This document shows, piece by piece, positions 35,483 to 42,750 of a stretch of DNA of 64,000 nt (position 1 is the stretch's first letter; the number at the start of each line of letters is the position of its first letter). Origin of the DNA: Mucilaginibacter sp. SMC90 (lineage in GTDB: Bacteria; Bacteroidota; Bacteroidia; Sphingobacteriales; Sphingobacteriaceae); contig NZ_CP094527.1 in assembly GCF_022811725.1 (NCBI RefSeq), positions 4,278,001-4,342,000 of the forward strand. Reading direction: 5' to 3'. A program made the position numbers and the translations under genes. The notes under the pieces were generated by a model. The model searched no databases and had not been told where the DNA came from. It saw only the letters and a list, made by a program, of their open reading frames with translations.

Positions 35483-36328
35483 ATGCTCCAGATAAGCGAA
35501 TTATTTATTTATCCTATTAAATCATTGGGAGGCATTGCTGTACAAAACGCTGTGGTTACCACGCGCGGTTTACAGCATGACCGGCGCTGGATGCTGGTTA
35601 ATGAGCAGGGACATTTTATAACACAACGCGAGTTTCCGCACATGGCCTTATTGAAAGCCACAATAGAAACCGACGGCATAGCTGTACATCATCATTCAAG
35701 CGGATCATTACTAATTCCATTTAACAACGAAAAGAGGCCGTTGCAGCAGTTTGCAGTATGGGATGATAGCTGCATGGGCCAATACGTTAACGACGAATTT
35801 GATCATTGGTTTAGCAGGGCGCTCAATATGAAATGCCGCCTGGTTTATATGCCCGATGACAGCGAACGCGAAGTTGACCAGCGTTATGCCAAACCGGGCA
35901 TGATCACATCCTTTGCCGATGCTTATCCTTTCCTGCTCATTGGCCAGGCATCGCTTGATGACCTTAACAAACGCATGTCATTGCCTTTACCGATGAACCG
36001 CTTTCGCCCCAACATAGTTTTTACCGGAGGAGAAGCCTACAGTGAAGACCTGATGAACCAGGTAATAATAGCTGGCATTACCTTTTACGGGGCTAAACTT
36101 TGTGCGCGCTGCGTGTTAACCACTATTGATCAGCAAACGGCGATAAAAGCTAAAGAACCTTTGAAAACACTTGCCTCCTACCGGATGAAAAATAACAAGA
36201 TCATGTTTGGGCAAAACCTGGTACATGAAAATACCGGCATTATTTCGGTGGGCGATGAACTTAAAGTTTTAAGCACTCATACTGAAGAACGATTTATTGT
36301 AACAAAGAAACCTATAACAGCAGCATGA
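35483..36328 (+). CDS. MOSC domain protein (YcbX-like)
   Basis: A 281-residue protein with an N-terminal MOSC beta-barrel (ISELFIYPIKSLGGI..RGLQHDRRWMLVNEQG) and a C-terminal MOSC domain (RFRPNIVFTGGEAYSED, the Cys-bearing CARCVLTTID). MOSC proteins bind molybdenum cofactor; YcbX and mARC reduce N-hydroxylated compounds using a Cys ligand to Mo. The cysteines near residue 210 are candidates. There is no ferredoxin domain fused. It overlaps the SelW-like gene by 4 nt (ATGA), which suggests a redox partner. Confidence 0.9.
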   Translation: MLQISELFIYPIKSLGGIAVQNAVVTTRGLQHDRRWMLVNEQGHFITQREFPHMALLKATIETDGIAVHHHSSGSLLIPFNNEKRPLQQFAVWDDSCMGQYVNDEFDHWFSRALNMKCRLVYMPDDSEREVDQRYAKPGMITSFADAYPFLLIGQASLDDLNKRMSLPLPMNRFRPNIVFTGGEAYSEDLMNQVIIAGITFYGAKLCARCVLTTIDQQTAIKAKEPLKTLASYRMKNNKIMFGQNLVHENTGIISVGDELKVLSTHTEERFIVTKKPITAA

Positions 36329-36609
36329 AACCAACGATAACTATTGAATATTGCCCTAAATGCAACTGGATGATGCGCGCCGCCTACATGGCCCAGGAGC
36401 TGCTTACAACCTTTACCGATGATGTAAACGGGGTTACTTTGAAACCAAGCGAAATAAGCGGCCGCTATACGATCAGCATTGATGAAGAGCCCCTGTTTGA
36501 CCGTAAGCGCGATGGCCATTTTCCCGAGATCAAAGAGCTGAAACAAGCCGTTCGTGATAAAGTTAATCCGGGTAAAAGCCTTGGTCATTCGGATACACAT
36601 CAATTGTAA
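36325..36609 (+). CDS. SelT/SelW/SelH (Rdx) family thioredoxin-like protein
   Basis: A 94-residue protein with the Rdx motif CPKCNW (C-x-x-C near the N-terminus) and the family's thioredoxin-like core, LKPSEISGRYTISIDEEPLFDRK. In selenoprotein W the second Cys position holds Sec; here it is Cys. The reaction is a presumed thiol-disulfide or glutathione-linked redox step. It is cytoplasmic. The 4-nt overlap with the MOSC gene indicates translational coupling, an uncommon but suggestive pairing. Confidence 0.88.
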   Translation: MKPTITIEYCPKCNWMMRAAYMAQELLTTFTDDVNGVTLKPSEISGRYTISIDEEPLFDRKRDGHFPEIKELKQAVRDKVNPGKSLGHSDTHQL

Positions 36610-36700
36610 CTTTTATATAACAATGTCTGTATAAAATATCCTTTCTATATAATCTATAATATTACTCGAAAAAATAGTTAATTTAGATAATATCTTTATT

Positions 36701-36708
36701 TAACTTTG
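36701..36708 (+). promoter_or_regulatory. Candidate rrf2 promoter
   Basis: TAACTTTG fits TAnnTTTG and ends 19 nt before the ATG. The region just upstream (near 36670-36700) is a run of AT dyads that could be an Rrf2 operator, but no clear palindrome stands out. Confidence 0.45.
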
Positions 36709-36727
36709 TGAGTTTTTATTTTAGAAA

Positions 36728-37162
36728 ATGCTTTCAAAAAAAACTAAATACGCTATAAAGGCACTTGTGGTTCTTGGCAAGAACATGGACCAACCGCCTA
36801 TGCAAATTTCGAAAATTGCCGAAACTGAACGGATCCCTAAGAAGTTTCTTGAGCAAATACTGCTTGACCTGCGCAATGCAGGCTTCCTTTACAGTAAAAA
36901 AGGGGCTGGCGGCGGCTACAGCCTCAACCGCGACCCTAAAGACATATTCCTGGTAAGTATAATGCGAATTACAGACGGGCCTATTGCTATGGTGCCTTGT
37001 GCAAGCTTAAATTTTTACCACAAGTGCGATGAGTGCCACCAGGAAAGCACTTGCGGCATAAGGGATGTGTTTGTTGATGTAAGAGATGCCACACTTAAAA
37101 TATTGAGCGAAACCAGTATCGCAGATATCATCAAACGCGAAACCACTCTCATCAGCGTTTAA
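36728..37162 (+). CDS. Rrf2 family transcriptional regulator, four-Cys type
   Basis: A 144-residue winged-helix regulator (MLSKKTKYAIKALVVL, recognition region around ERIPKKFLEQILLDLRNAGFL, wing GAGGGYSL). It carries cysteines C91, C100, C103 and C109 where IscR-type members bind an Fe-S cluster, and the group also includes CymR, which senses cysteine status. It lies 239 nt upstream of the sulfite-reductase operon on the same strand, with a terminator between, so it is transcribed alone and is a likely regulator of that operon. Fe-S or cysteine-status sensing is inferred. Confidence 0.9.
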   Translation: MLSKKTKYAIKALVVLGKNMDQPPMQISKIAETERIPKKFLEQILLDLRNAGFLYSKKGAGGGYSLNRDPKDIFLVSIMRITDGPIAMVPCASLNFYHKCDECHQESTCGIRDVFVDVRDATLKILSETSIADIIKRETTLISV

Positions 37163-37176
37163 ATTCAAAACTTCAT

Positions 37177-37203
37177 AAAACTGTCATAACGCAGTTTTTT
37201 TTA
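37177..37203 (+). terminator. Intrinsic terminator of rrf2
   Basis: AAAACTG / CAGTTTT stem (37177-37183 and 37192-37198), 8-nt loop, then a T run. It separates rrf2 from the sulfur operon's own promoter. Confidence 0.75.
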
Positions 37204-37234
37204 TTTAAATGCTACCTTTTCCGTATACTATATA

Positions 37235-37242
37235 TATATTTG
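37235..37242 (+). promoter_or_regulatory. Candidate promoter of the sulfur-assimilation operon
   Basis: TATATTTG fits TAnnTTTG. A T-rich CTTTTCC near 37215-37221 may stand for the -33 element. The implied start is about 37247, which coincides with the ATG of the leader ORF, so that ORF might be translated from a leaderless transcript. Confidence 0.45.
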
Positions 37243-37246
37243 GGAA

Positions 37247-37327
37247 ATGAATCGTGAGCGCATTAATATTATCTGCCATAACCAACTGACCCATTGCTAT
37301 ATGCGCAATGGTAAAAAGAGGCAGTAG
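37247..37327 (+). CDS. Putative leader peptide with Cys codons (attenuator ORF)
   Basis: A 26-codon ORF too short for routine gene calling. Cys codons (TGC) are at 274-276 and 295-297 of the 37,000s (residues 10 and 17; ...NIICHNQLTHCYM...), and the stop TAG is at 37325-37327. The stop lies 1 nt past the antiterminator strand at 37315-37323. A ribosome that reaches the stop would cover that strand; a ribosome delayed at residue 17 would leave it free. The product is probably not functional in itself. Only two dispersed Cys codons make the sensing role plausible but not proven. Confidence 0.5.
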   Translation: MNRERINIICHNQLTHCYMRNGKKRQ

Positions 37328-37380
37328 AAGTAATATTAACCATATATGCCTCTTTAGCCACAGCCAAAGGGGCTTTTTTA
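37291..37380 (+). promoter_or_regulatory. Attenuator: competing antiterminator and terminator hairpins
   Basis: Three pairings are visible. Hairpin 1: CCATTGC (37291-37297) with GCAATGG (37305-37311). Antiterminator: AAAGAGGCA (37315-37323) with TGCCTCTTT (37347-37355), 9 perfect pairs. Terminator: GCCTCTTT (37348-37355) with AAAGGGGC (37366-37373), 8 pairs with one G-U, followed by six T. The second and third share the same strand and exclude each other. The terminator lies about 22 nt before the sulfite reductase ATG, so it would control the whole operon. Confidence 0.7.
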
Positions 37381-37401
37381 TAAAAGATTAACAGATAGAA
37401 T

Positions 37402-39492
37402 ATGCAGAGCTTCAGAACAGAACTGGAGAATCCCATTGTTGAGAAGGACATTATCGATCTTGAAAAGAAGATCCATGCTTTTCGTGAAGGAAAAATTCAT
37501 GATGAAAAATTCAGGAGCCTTCGTTTGGCGCGTGGTGTGTATGGTCAGCGTCAGCCGGGCGTACAGATGGTGCGTATCAAATTGCCTTTCGGCAAGGTGA
37601 GCTTTAAGCAGCTATTAAAAATTGCTGAGATCTCTGACGAATTTGGGAGCAGTAACCTGCACCTAACCACCCGTCAGGACATCCAGATTCATTACGTAAG
37701 CCTTGACCGTACCCCTCAGCTTTGGGCCAAGCTTGAACAGGATGATATAACCATCCGCGAAGCATGCGGTAACACCGTACGTAACGTTACAGCCTCTCCT
37801 ACTGCAGGTATCGATCCGAAAGAACCATTTGATGTTTCACCATATGCATATGCTACGTTTGATTATTTTCTGCGTAACCCTATATGCCAGGAAATGGGCC
37901 GTAAATTCAAGATCTCTTTTTCATCAAGTGATGAAGATACTGCATTTTCATACGTTCATGACATTGGTGCTATCCCTAAAATAAATGCTAATGGCGAGCG
38001 TGGTTTCAAGATCATGCTTGGCGGCGGCTTAGGTGCACAGCCTATTTTGGCCAGCATTGTTGAAGAGTTTTTACCTGAAGATCAGTTAATCCCTTATATC
38101 GAATCGGTGATCCGCGTATTTGACCGCTATGGTGAACGCACTAACCGTAATAAGGCCCGTATGAAGTATCTCATCCAGAAACTGGGTTTGGATGAAGTAT
38201 TGCGTTTAACTGAAATTGAGCGTACTGCCAATAAGGTAAAATCATACCCTATTAACCGCGACGCCATTGACGCACCGGCATTGCCACCAACTAACAACTA
38301 CCCTGAGGTAACAATCACCAATCCGTTTCGCTACGAGCAATGGTTGGCTACCAACGTTTTTGAGCAAAAGCAAAAAGGCTTTTACGGCGTGTACATTAAA
38401 GTACCTGTTGGTGATATTTCATCTGATACCGCCCGTGCGCTTGTTAAAACGTTAGAGCCTTTGGTTGGTCATGAAATCCGGATTACCCAAAACCAGGGAC
38501 TACTTTTAAAATATGTGCAAAAAGAAGCTTTGCCTGCTTTATATGAAGGATTGGCTAAGCTTGAGCTGGCAACTCCGGGTTTTGATAGCATTGCTGATGT
38601 TACCACCTGCCCGGGTACAGATACCTGCAACCTGGGTATATCAAACAGTATGACCATGGCAAGGGTGCTGGAAGACCTGATTTATAACGAATACGAAGAC
38701 TTTATTTATAACCGCGAAATTAAAATCAAGATAAGCGGTTGTATGAATTCATGCGGTCAGCATGGTTTGGCTCATATAGGCTTCCATGGCAGTTCGCTTA
38801 AAGCGGGTGCAAAAGTATTACCATCTGTACAAGTGATGCTTGGTGGAGGTACTGTTGGTGATGGTGTTGGTCGCGCTGCCGAAAGGGTGATCAAAGTGCC
38901 TACCAAACGCGCTACTGAAGTTTTAAGGTATTTACTGAATGACTATAAAGCGTTTTCGCCGGAAGGTGAAACGTACCACGAATATTACGACAGGCAGGGC
39001 AAAGATTACTTTTATCGCTTGTTGAAACCACTTGCCGATTTAACTACTCTTACCGATGATGAATACATTGACTGGGGGCACCAGGAAACATTTGTTACTG
39101 CTATAGGCGTAGGTGAATGTGCGGGTGTAGTTATTGACCTGGTTGCTACACTTTTATTTGAATCGGAAGAAAAACTTGGCTGGGCCAATGATGCCTATGC
39201 TGATGGACGCTGGGCTGATGCCATTTATCATGCGTACAATGTTTTTGTAAGTTCGGCAAAAGCTTTGCTGCTCGACAAGGGTGTTAACAGCAGTACACAA
39301 ATTGGCGTAATCCGCGAATTTGATGCACAATATGTTGAAAAAGGCGAATTTGAATTAAGCGGAACCTTTAACGACCTGGTATTACAGATCAATCAAAATG
39401 AGCCATCGCAAGAATTTGCTACAGCATATTTAGCACAGGCTACAGAATTTTTAAGCAGAAGCAAGGATAAGAGAGAGGCGCTTGTACAATAA
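37402..39492 (+). CDS. Sulfite (nitrite) reductase haemoprotein with C-terminal HEPN-like domain
   Basis: A 696-residue protein. Residues 1-540 are a sirohaem and [4Fe-4S] reductase with two ferrodoxin-like repeats; the cluster and sirohaem cysteines are C403 and C409 (TTCPGTDTCNLG) and C447 and C451 (SGCMNSCGQHG). It should reduce sulfite to sulfide in the cytoplasm, given cysH in the same operon; nitrite reduction cannot be excluded from the family. Residues from about 560 to 696 form an added helical domain resembling HEPN (AYADGRWADAIYHAYNVFVSSAKALL). The stop overlaps the cobA start by one base. Its leader carries an attenuator. Confidence 0.93.
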   Translation: MQSFRTELENPIVEKDIIDLEKKIHAFREGKIHDEKFRSLRLARGVYGQRQPGVQMVRIKLPFGKVSFKQLLKIAEISDEFGSSNLHLTTRQDIQIHYVSLDRTPQLWAKLEQDDITIREACGNTVRNVTASPTAGIDPKEPFDVSPYAYATFDYFLRNPICQEMGRKFKISFSSSDEDTAFSYVHDIGAIPKINANGERGFKIMLGGGLGAQPILASIVEEFLPEDQLIPYIESVIRVFDRYGERTNRNKARMKYLIQKLGLDEVLRLTEIERTANKVKSYPINRDAIDAPALPPTNNYPEVTITNPFRYEQWLATNVFEQKQKGFYGVYIKVPVGDISSDTARALVKTLEPLVGHEIRITQNQGLLLKYVQKEALPALYEGLAKLELATPGFDSIADVTTCPGTDTCNLGISNSMTMARVLEDLIYNEYEDFIYNREIKIKISGCMNSCGQHGLAHIGFHGSSLKAGAKVLPSVQVMLGGGTVGDGVGRAAERVIKVPTKRATEVLRYLLNDYKAFSPEGETYHEYYDRQGKDYFYRLLKPLADLTTLTDDEYIDWGHQETFVTAIGVGECAGVVIDLVATLLFESEEKLGWANDAYADGRWADAIYHAYNVFVSSAKALLLDKGVNSSTQIGVIREFDAQYVEKGEFELSGTFNDLVLQINQNEPSQEFATAYLAQATEFLSRSKDKREALVQ

Positions 39493-40277
39493 TGACTGAT
39501 ACTAATAAAAATATAAAAGAGCCGCGCATCACCCTGGTGGGCGCCGGACCAGGCGATGCCGACCTGATAACTGTAAAGGCGATCAAAGCTTTGAAAACAG
39601 CCGATGTTGTTTTATATGATGCTTTGGTTAATGAAGAATTGCTTGAATACGCACCGGAAAACTCTACCAAAGTTTATGTGGGCAAACGTTCTGGCGATCA
39701 TACCTTTTCGCAGGAAGCAATTAACAACCTTATGGTTGATTACGCTAAAAATTACGGGCATGTGGTAAGGTTAAAAGGCGGTGATCCATTTGTGTTTGGC
39801 CGCGGATACGAAGAACTTATTATTGCAGCAGCACACAACATACAGGCCTCCGTTATTCCGGGTATTTCAAGTTCGATAGCCGTTCCCGAATTACAGCAAA
39901 TCCCGGTTACCCACCGTGGATTAAGCGAAAGCTTCTGGGTAGTTACCGGCACCACGGCCAACGGCATGATCTCGAATGATCTTATCGATGCTTCCCGCTC
40001 AAATGCTACCGTGATTGTGTTGATGGGCATTCATAAACTGGCCGAAATAACAGAAATATTTAAACGCCAGGGCAAAAGCAAGTTACCGGCAGCAGTTATT
40101 CAAAGCGGATCAACTGTGGATGAGAAAATTGCTGTTGCTACCGTTGATACTATTGTTAATACGGTTGAAGAAAACAAGATTACATCGCCCGCTATTATTG
40201 TTCTGGGCGAGGTGGTATCTCTTCACCCAAAATTCCAACTGATAAAAGAGGTATATGACATTGTTGCCCGGGGATAA
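39492..40277 (+). CDS. cobA: Uroporphyrinogen-III C-methyltransferase (SUMT)
   Basis: A 261-residue SAM-dependent methyltransferase that turns uroporphyrinogen III into precorrin-2. The tetrapyrrole methylase signatures LVGAGPGDADLITVKA, VRLKGGDPFVFGRG and IPGISSSIAVPELQQIPVTHRG are present. With the next gene it supplies sirohaem for the sulfite reductase. The ATG shares one base with the preceding stop (TAATG), and its 3' end overlaps the next gene by 23 nt, so the operon is tightly coupled. Confidence 0.96.
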   Translation: MTDTNKNIKEPRITLVGAGPGDADLITVKAIKALKTADVVLYDALVNEELLEYAPENSTKVYVGKRSGDHTFSQEAINNLMVDYAKNYGHVVRLKGGDPFVFGRGYEELIIAAAHNIQASVIPGISSSIAVPELQQIPVTHRGLSESFWVVTGTTANGMISNDLIDASRSNATVIVLMGIHKLAEITEIFKRQGKSKLPAAVIQSGSTVDEKIAVATVDTIVNTVEENKITSPAIIVLGEVVSLHPKFQLIKEVYDIVARG

Positions 40278-41763
40278 TAGTTTAACCAATATTCAGGACG
40301 AAAAGCAGGAAGGCAATCAGCTTTTTCCTGTTTTTTTGAAACTGAATGACCTGCATACCCTGCTTATTGGCGGCGGCAATGTAGGATTGGAAAAACTTAA
40401 CGCTGTGCTTAATAACAGTAACCATGCGCGGGTAACCGTTATCTCCCGTGAGTTTTTGCCTGAAGTACACACCCTGGCAGCGAAATATGCTGGTATCCGC
40501 GTAGTGCAGAAATCATTTACCGATGATGACCTGAACAATGCAGATATTGTTATTGCAGCCACTAATGACAGCGAACTTAACAGCTATATCCGTAGTGCAG
40601 CCCATGATCGTAAGCTACTGATCAATGTAGCTGACAAACCTGCACTATGCGATTTTTATTTAGGATCAATAGTGCAAAAGGGTGATCTGAAGCTGGCAAT
40701 ATCAACCAACGGAAAATCACCTACCGTAGCTAAACGGTTAAAAGAAGTATTAAACCAAAGCCTTCCTGCTGAACTTGACACTACTTTACAGCAAATGAGC
40801 GAACTAAGAAATACCCTTGAAGGTGACTTTACCGACAAGGTAAAAAAACTAAATAGCGTAACCTCCGTATTGGTTGAACCCAAACCTGTTAACCGGAAAA
40901 ATTTCATCTGGCTAATTTGGTCAACCATTATTGTATCCCTGGCTATCGGCATAACAGCGCTTTACTTTAATGAGCCCGCTTTTAAAAGTTACGTATCTAA
41001 TATTGATCCAATATTTTATTACTTTTTAGGAGCAGGTTTTGTATTTGCTATGATTGATGGCGCAATTGGCATGTCATACGGCGTTACATCAACATCTTTT
41101 TCGTTAACGATGGGTATCCCGCCGGCATCGGCCAGCATGGGAGTTCACCTGTCTGAGATCATGAGTTGTGGCATAGCCGGCTGGATGCACTACCGAATGG
41201 GTAACATAAACTGGAAATTATTCTGGCTGTTGGTTATACCTGGTATGATAGGGGCCGGAACCGGGGCGTTCCTATTATCATCTCTGGAACACTATAGTAT
41301 GTATACTAAACCCGTTGTATCTGTTTATACGCTGATACTGGGCATTGTAATATTCAGAAAAGCATTTAACACACAAAAGAAAAAATCGGCTGATAAGGTA
41401 AAACGCATTTCCCTGCTCGGTTTAGGCGGAGGTTTTATTGACGCCGTTGGTGGCGGCGGCTGGGGATCGATCGTATTATCTACCCTGATAGCCGGCGGTC
41501 GCAGTCCGCGCTTTTCATTAGGCACCGTTAAACTTTCGCGTTTTTTTATTGCGATGGTTGGTTCTTTAACCTTTATGGCTATGGTTAGCAGCAACCATTG
41601 GCATGCAGTGGTTGGTCTGGTATTAGGCAGTGCTTTAGCATCGCCAATTGCAGCAAAAATTTCTAATAAAATTTCGGCAAAAACTATCATGGTTGCTGTA
41701 TCAGTTATTGTTATCCTGATCAGTATCCGTTCTATCCTCAAATTTTTTGTTTCGATACCATGA
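40255..41763 (+). CDS. Fusion: precorrin-2 dehydrogenase (Met8/CysG-N) plus TSUP (TauE/SafE) transporter
   Basis: A 502-residue two-part protein. Residues about 20-190 are a Met8/CysG-N domain: NAD site LLIGGGNVGLEKL, DKPALCDFYLGSIVQKGDLKLAISTNGKSPTVAK. It oxidises precorrin-2 to sirohydrochlorin and may insert iron. From about residue 218 come eight or so membrane segments of the TSUP family (FLGAGFVFAMIDGAIGMSYGVTSTS, GGGFIDAVGGGGWGSIV), which carry sulfite, sulfate or organosulfur acids. The fusion puts sirohaem synthesis and sulfur-anion transport in one chain. ATG 40255 overlaps cobA by 23 nt; the 3' end overlaps cysH by 4 nt. Confidence 0.93.
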   Translation: MTLLPGDNSLTNIQDEKQEGNQLFPVFLKLNDLHTLLIGGGNVGLEKLNAVLNNSNHARVTVISREFLPEVHTLAAKYAGIRVVQKSFTDDDLNNADIVIAATNDSELNSYIRSAAHDRKLLINVADKPALCDFYLGSIVQKGDLKLAISTNGKSPTVAKRLKEVLNQSLPAELDTTLQQMSELRNTLEGDFTDKVKKLNSVTSVLVEPKPVNRKNFIWLIWSTIIVSLAIGITALYFNEPAFKSYVSNIDPIFYYFLGAGFVFAMIDGAIGMSYGVTSTSFSLTMGIPPASASMGVHLSEIMSCGIAGWMHYRMGNINWKLFWLLVIPGMIGAGTGAFLLSSLEHYSMYTKPVVSVYTLILGIVIFRKAFNTQKKKSADKVKRISLLGLGGGFIDAVGGGGWGSIVLSTLIAGGRSPRFSLGTVKLSRFFIAMVGSLTFMAMVSSNHWHAVVGLVLGSALASPIAAKISNKISAKTIMVAVSVIVILISIRSILKFFVSIP

Positions 41764-42470
41764 GTGCGCCTTTAGAAAACATACAAGAACACATAAATGG
41801 GCTTGGCCCTGTTGAAGCCCTGACTAAGCTTGCAGCGTTATTTCCGGGTGAAGTTATATTCTCCACCAGTTTTGGATGGGAAGATCAGGCTATCAGCCAC
41901 ATGATCTTCGCCAATAATTTGCCTGTTAAAGTATTTACTCTTGAAACCGGCAGGCTTTTCCGCGAAACTTATTCTGTTTGGGCCAGTACCATGAACAGAT
42001 ATCAGAAGCCTATTCATGCCTATTATCCTAACAACGAGTTGTTAGAAGAAATGGTAAGCAAGAAAGGCCCTAACAGCTTTTATGAGTCGGTTGAAAACCG
42101 CAAGGAATGCTGCGGGATCCGCAAAATTGAGCCTTTGAAACGTGCTTTAAAAGGCAATAAAGTTTGGATTACCGGAATCCGCGCCGAACAATCGGTTAAC
42201 CGTCATGACATGCATGACCTGGAATGGGATGAGCAAAACCAACTGGTAAAGTTCCACCCTATTTTTAACTGGACCCTGGATGAGGTAAAATCTTACATCA
42301 AGCAATATAACATTCCATATAATTCACTGCATGATAAAGGTTTTCCGAGTATTGGCTGTATGCCTTGTACCCGTGCAGTAGCCGAAGGTGAAGATTTCCG
42401 CGCCGGTCGCTGGTGGTGGGAAGATCAATCCAAAAAAGAATGCGGACTGCATGAAGTAACCGCCAAATAA
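41760..42470 (+). CDS. cysH: Phosphoadenylyl/adenylyl-sulfate reductase
   Basis: A 236-residue PAPS/APS reductase. Besides the catalytic C-terminal Cys (C228 in KKECGLH) it has the CC...CxxC set (C117-C118 and C200-C203) that binds a [4Fe-4S] cluster, the mark of the APS-reducing type using thioredoxin. It makes sulfite for the reductase encoded at the head of the operon. cysDN for sulfate activation are not in the window. It overlaps the previous gene by 4 nt (ATGA) and ends at a terminator. Confidence 0.96.
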   Translation: MSAPLENIQEHINGLGPVEALTKLAALFPGEVIFSTSFGWEDQAISHMIFANNLPVKVFTLETGRLFRETYSVWASTMNRYQKPIHAYYPNNELLEEMVSKKGPNSFYESVENRKECCGIRKIEPLKRALKGNKVWITGIRAEQSVNRHDMHDLEWDEQNQLVKFHPIFNWTLDEVKSYIKQYNIPYNSLHDKGFPSIGCMPCTRAVAEGEDFRAGRWWWEDQSKKECGLHEVTAK

Positions 42471-42496
42471 GTCAAAGACGCTTTTTTTTTATACGT

Positions 42497-42532
42497 AGGT
42501 CAACTGGTTGAAAGATCGGTTGGCCTTTTTTT
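42497..42532 (+). terminator. Intrinsic terminator of the sulfur operon
   Basis: AGGTCAAC / GTTGGCCT stem (42497-42504 and 42519-42526, one G-U), 14-nt loop, then TTTTT. Confidence 0.8.
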
Positions 42533-42675
42533 ATTGCTGATTTTTTTGATTGCATTGATTTCGTTGATGACTTTCTACGCTTTATAATGATTTGATTATT
42601 TATATTAATTTCTCTTACAATCATCAATTCCAATCACAATTGAAAAAATCAGCGTAATCAAAAAAATCATAGAAA
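42533..42675. repeat. R5 'gatttttttgatt' imperfect inverted repeat
   Basis: GCTGATTTTTTTGATTGCATTG..TCGTTGATGA on the left and ATCATCAATTCC..AAAAAATCAGCGTAATCAAAAAAATCAT on the right form a long imperfect palindrome between the convergent cysH and TonB genes, flanked by one terminator for each gene. Confidence 0.6.
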
Positions 42676-42683
42676 AATCATGG

Positions 42684-42722
42684 TCAAAAAAGGGGATGAA
42701 GCTTTTACACCTCATCCCCTTA
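42684..42722 (-). terminator. Intrinsic terminator of the TonB receptor gene
   Basis: On the minus strand AAGGGGATGA / TCATCCCCTT (42712-42721 and 42690-42699) is followed by a T run (AAAAA at 42686-42690 on the plus strand). Confidence 0.85.
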
Positions 42723-42750
42723 CAAACTATATAAAACGTAATAAAAGTTC

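Noticed and set aside
37243..37401. A known riboswitch (SAM or cobalamin class) in the sulfur leader
   Set aside because: I see none of the conserved cores of these classes; the leader ORF and competing hairpins account for the region.
37269..37451. 60-codon minus-strand ORF across the sulfur leader
   Set aside because: It lies across hairpins and the sulfite reductase start; the plus-strand leader signals explain the sequence better.
39208..39231. HEPN RNase toxin motif in sulfite reductase
   Set aside because: R-x6-H is present but in the wrong helix, and the domain is fused to a metabolic enzyme without an antitoxin.
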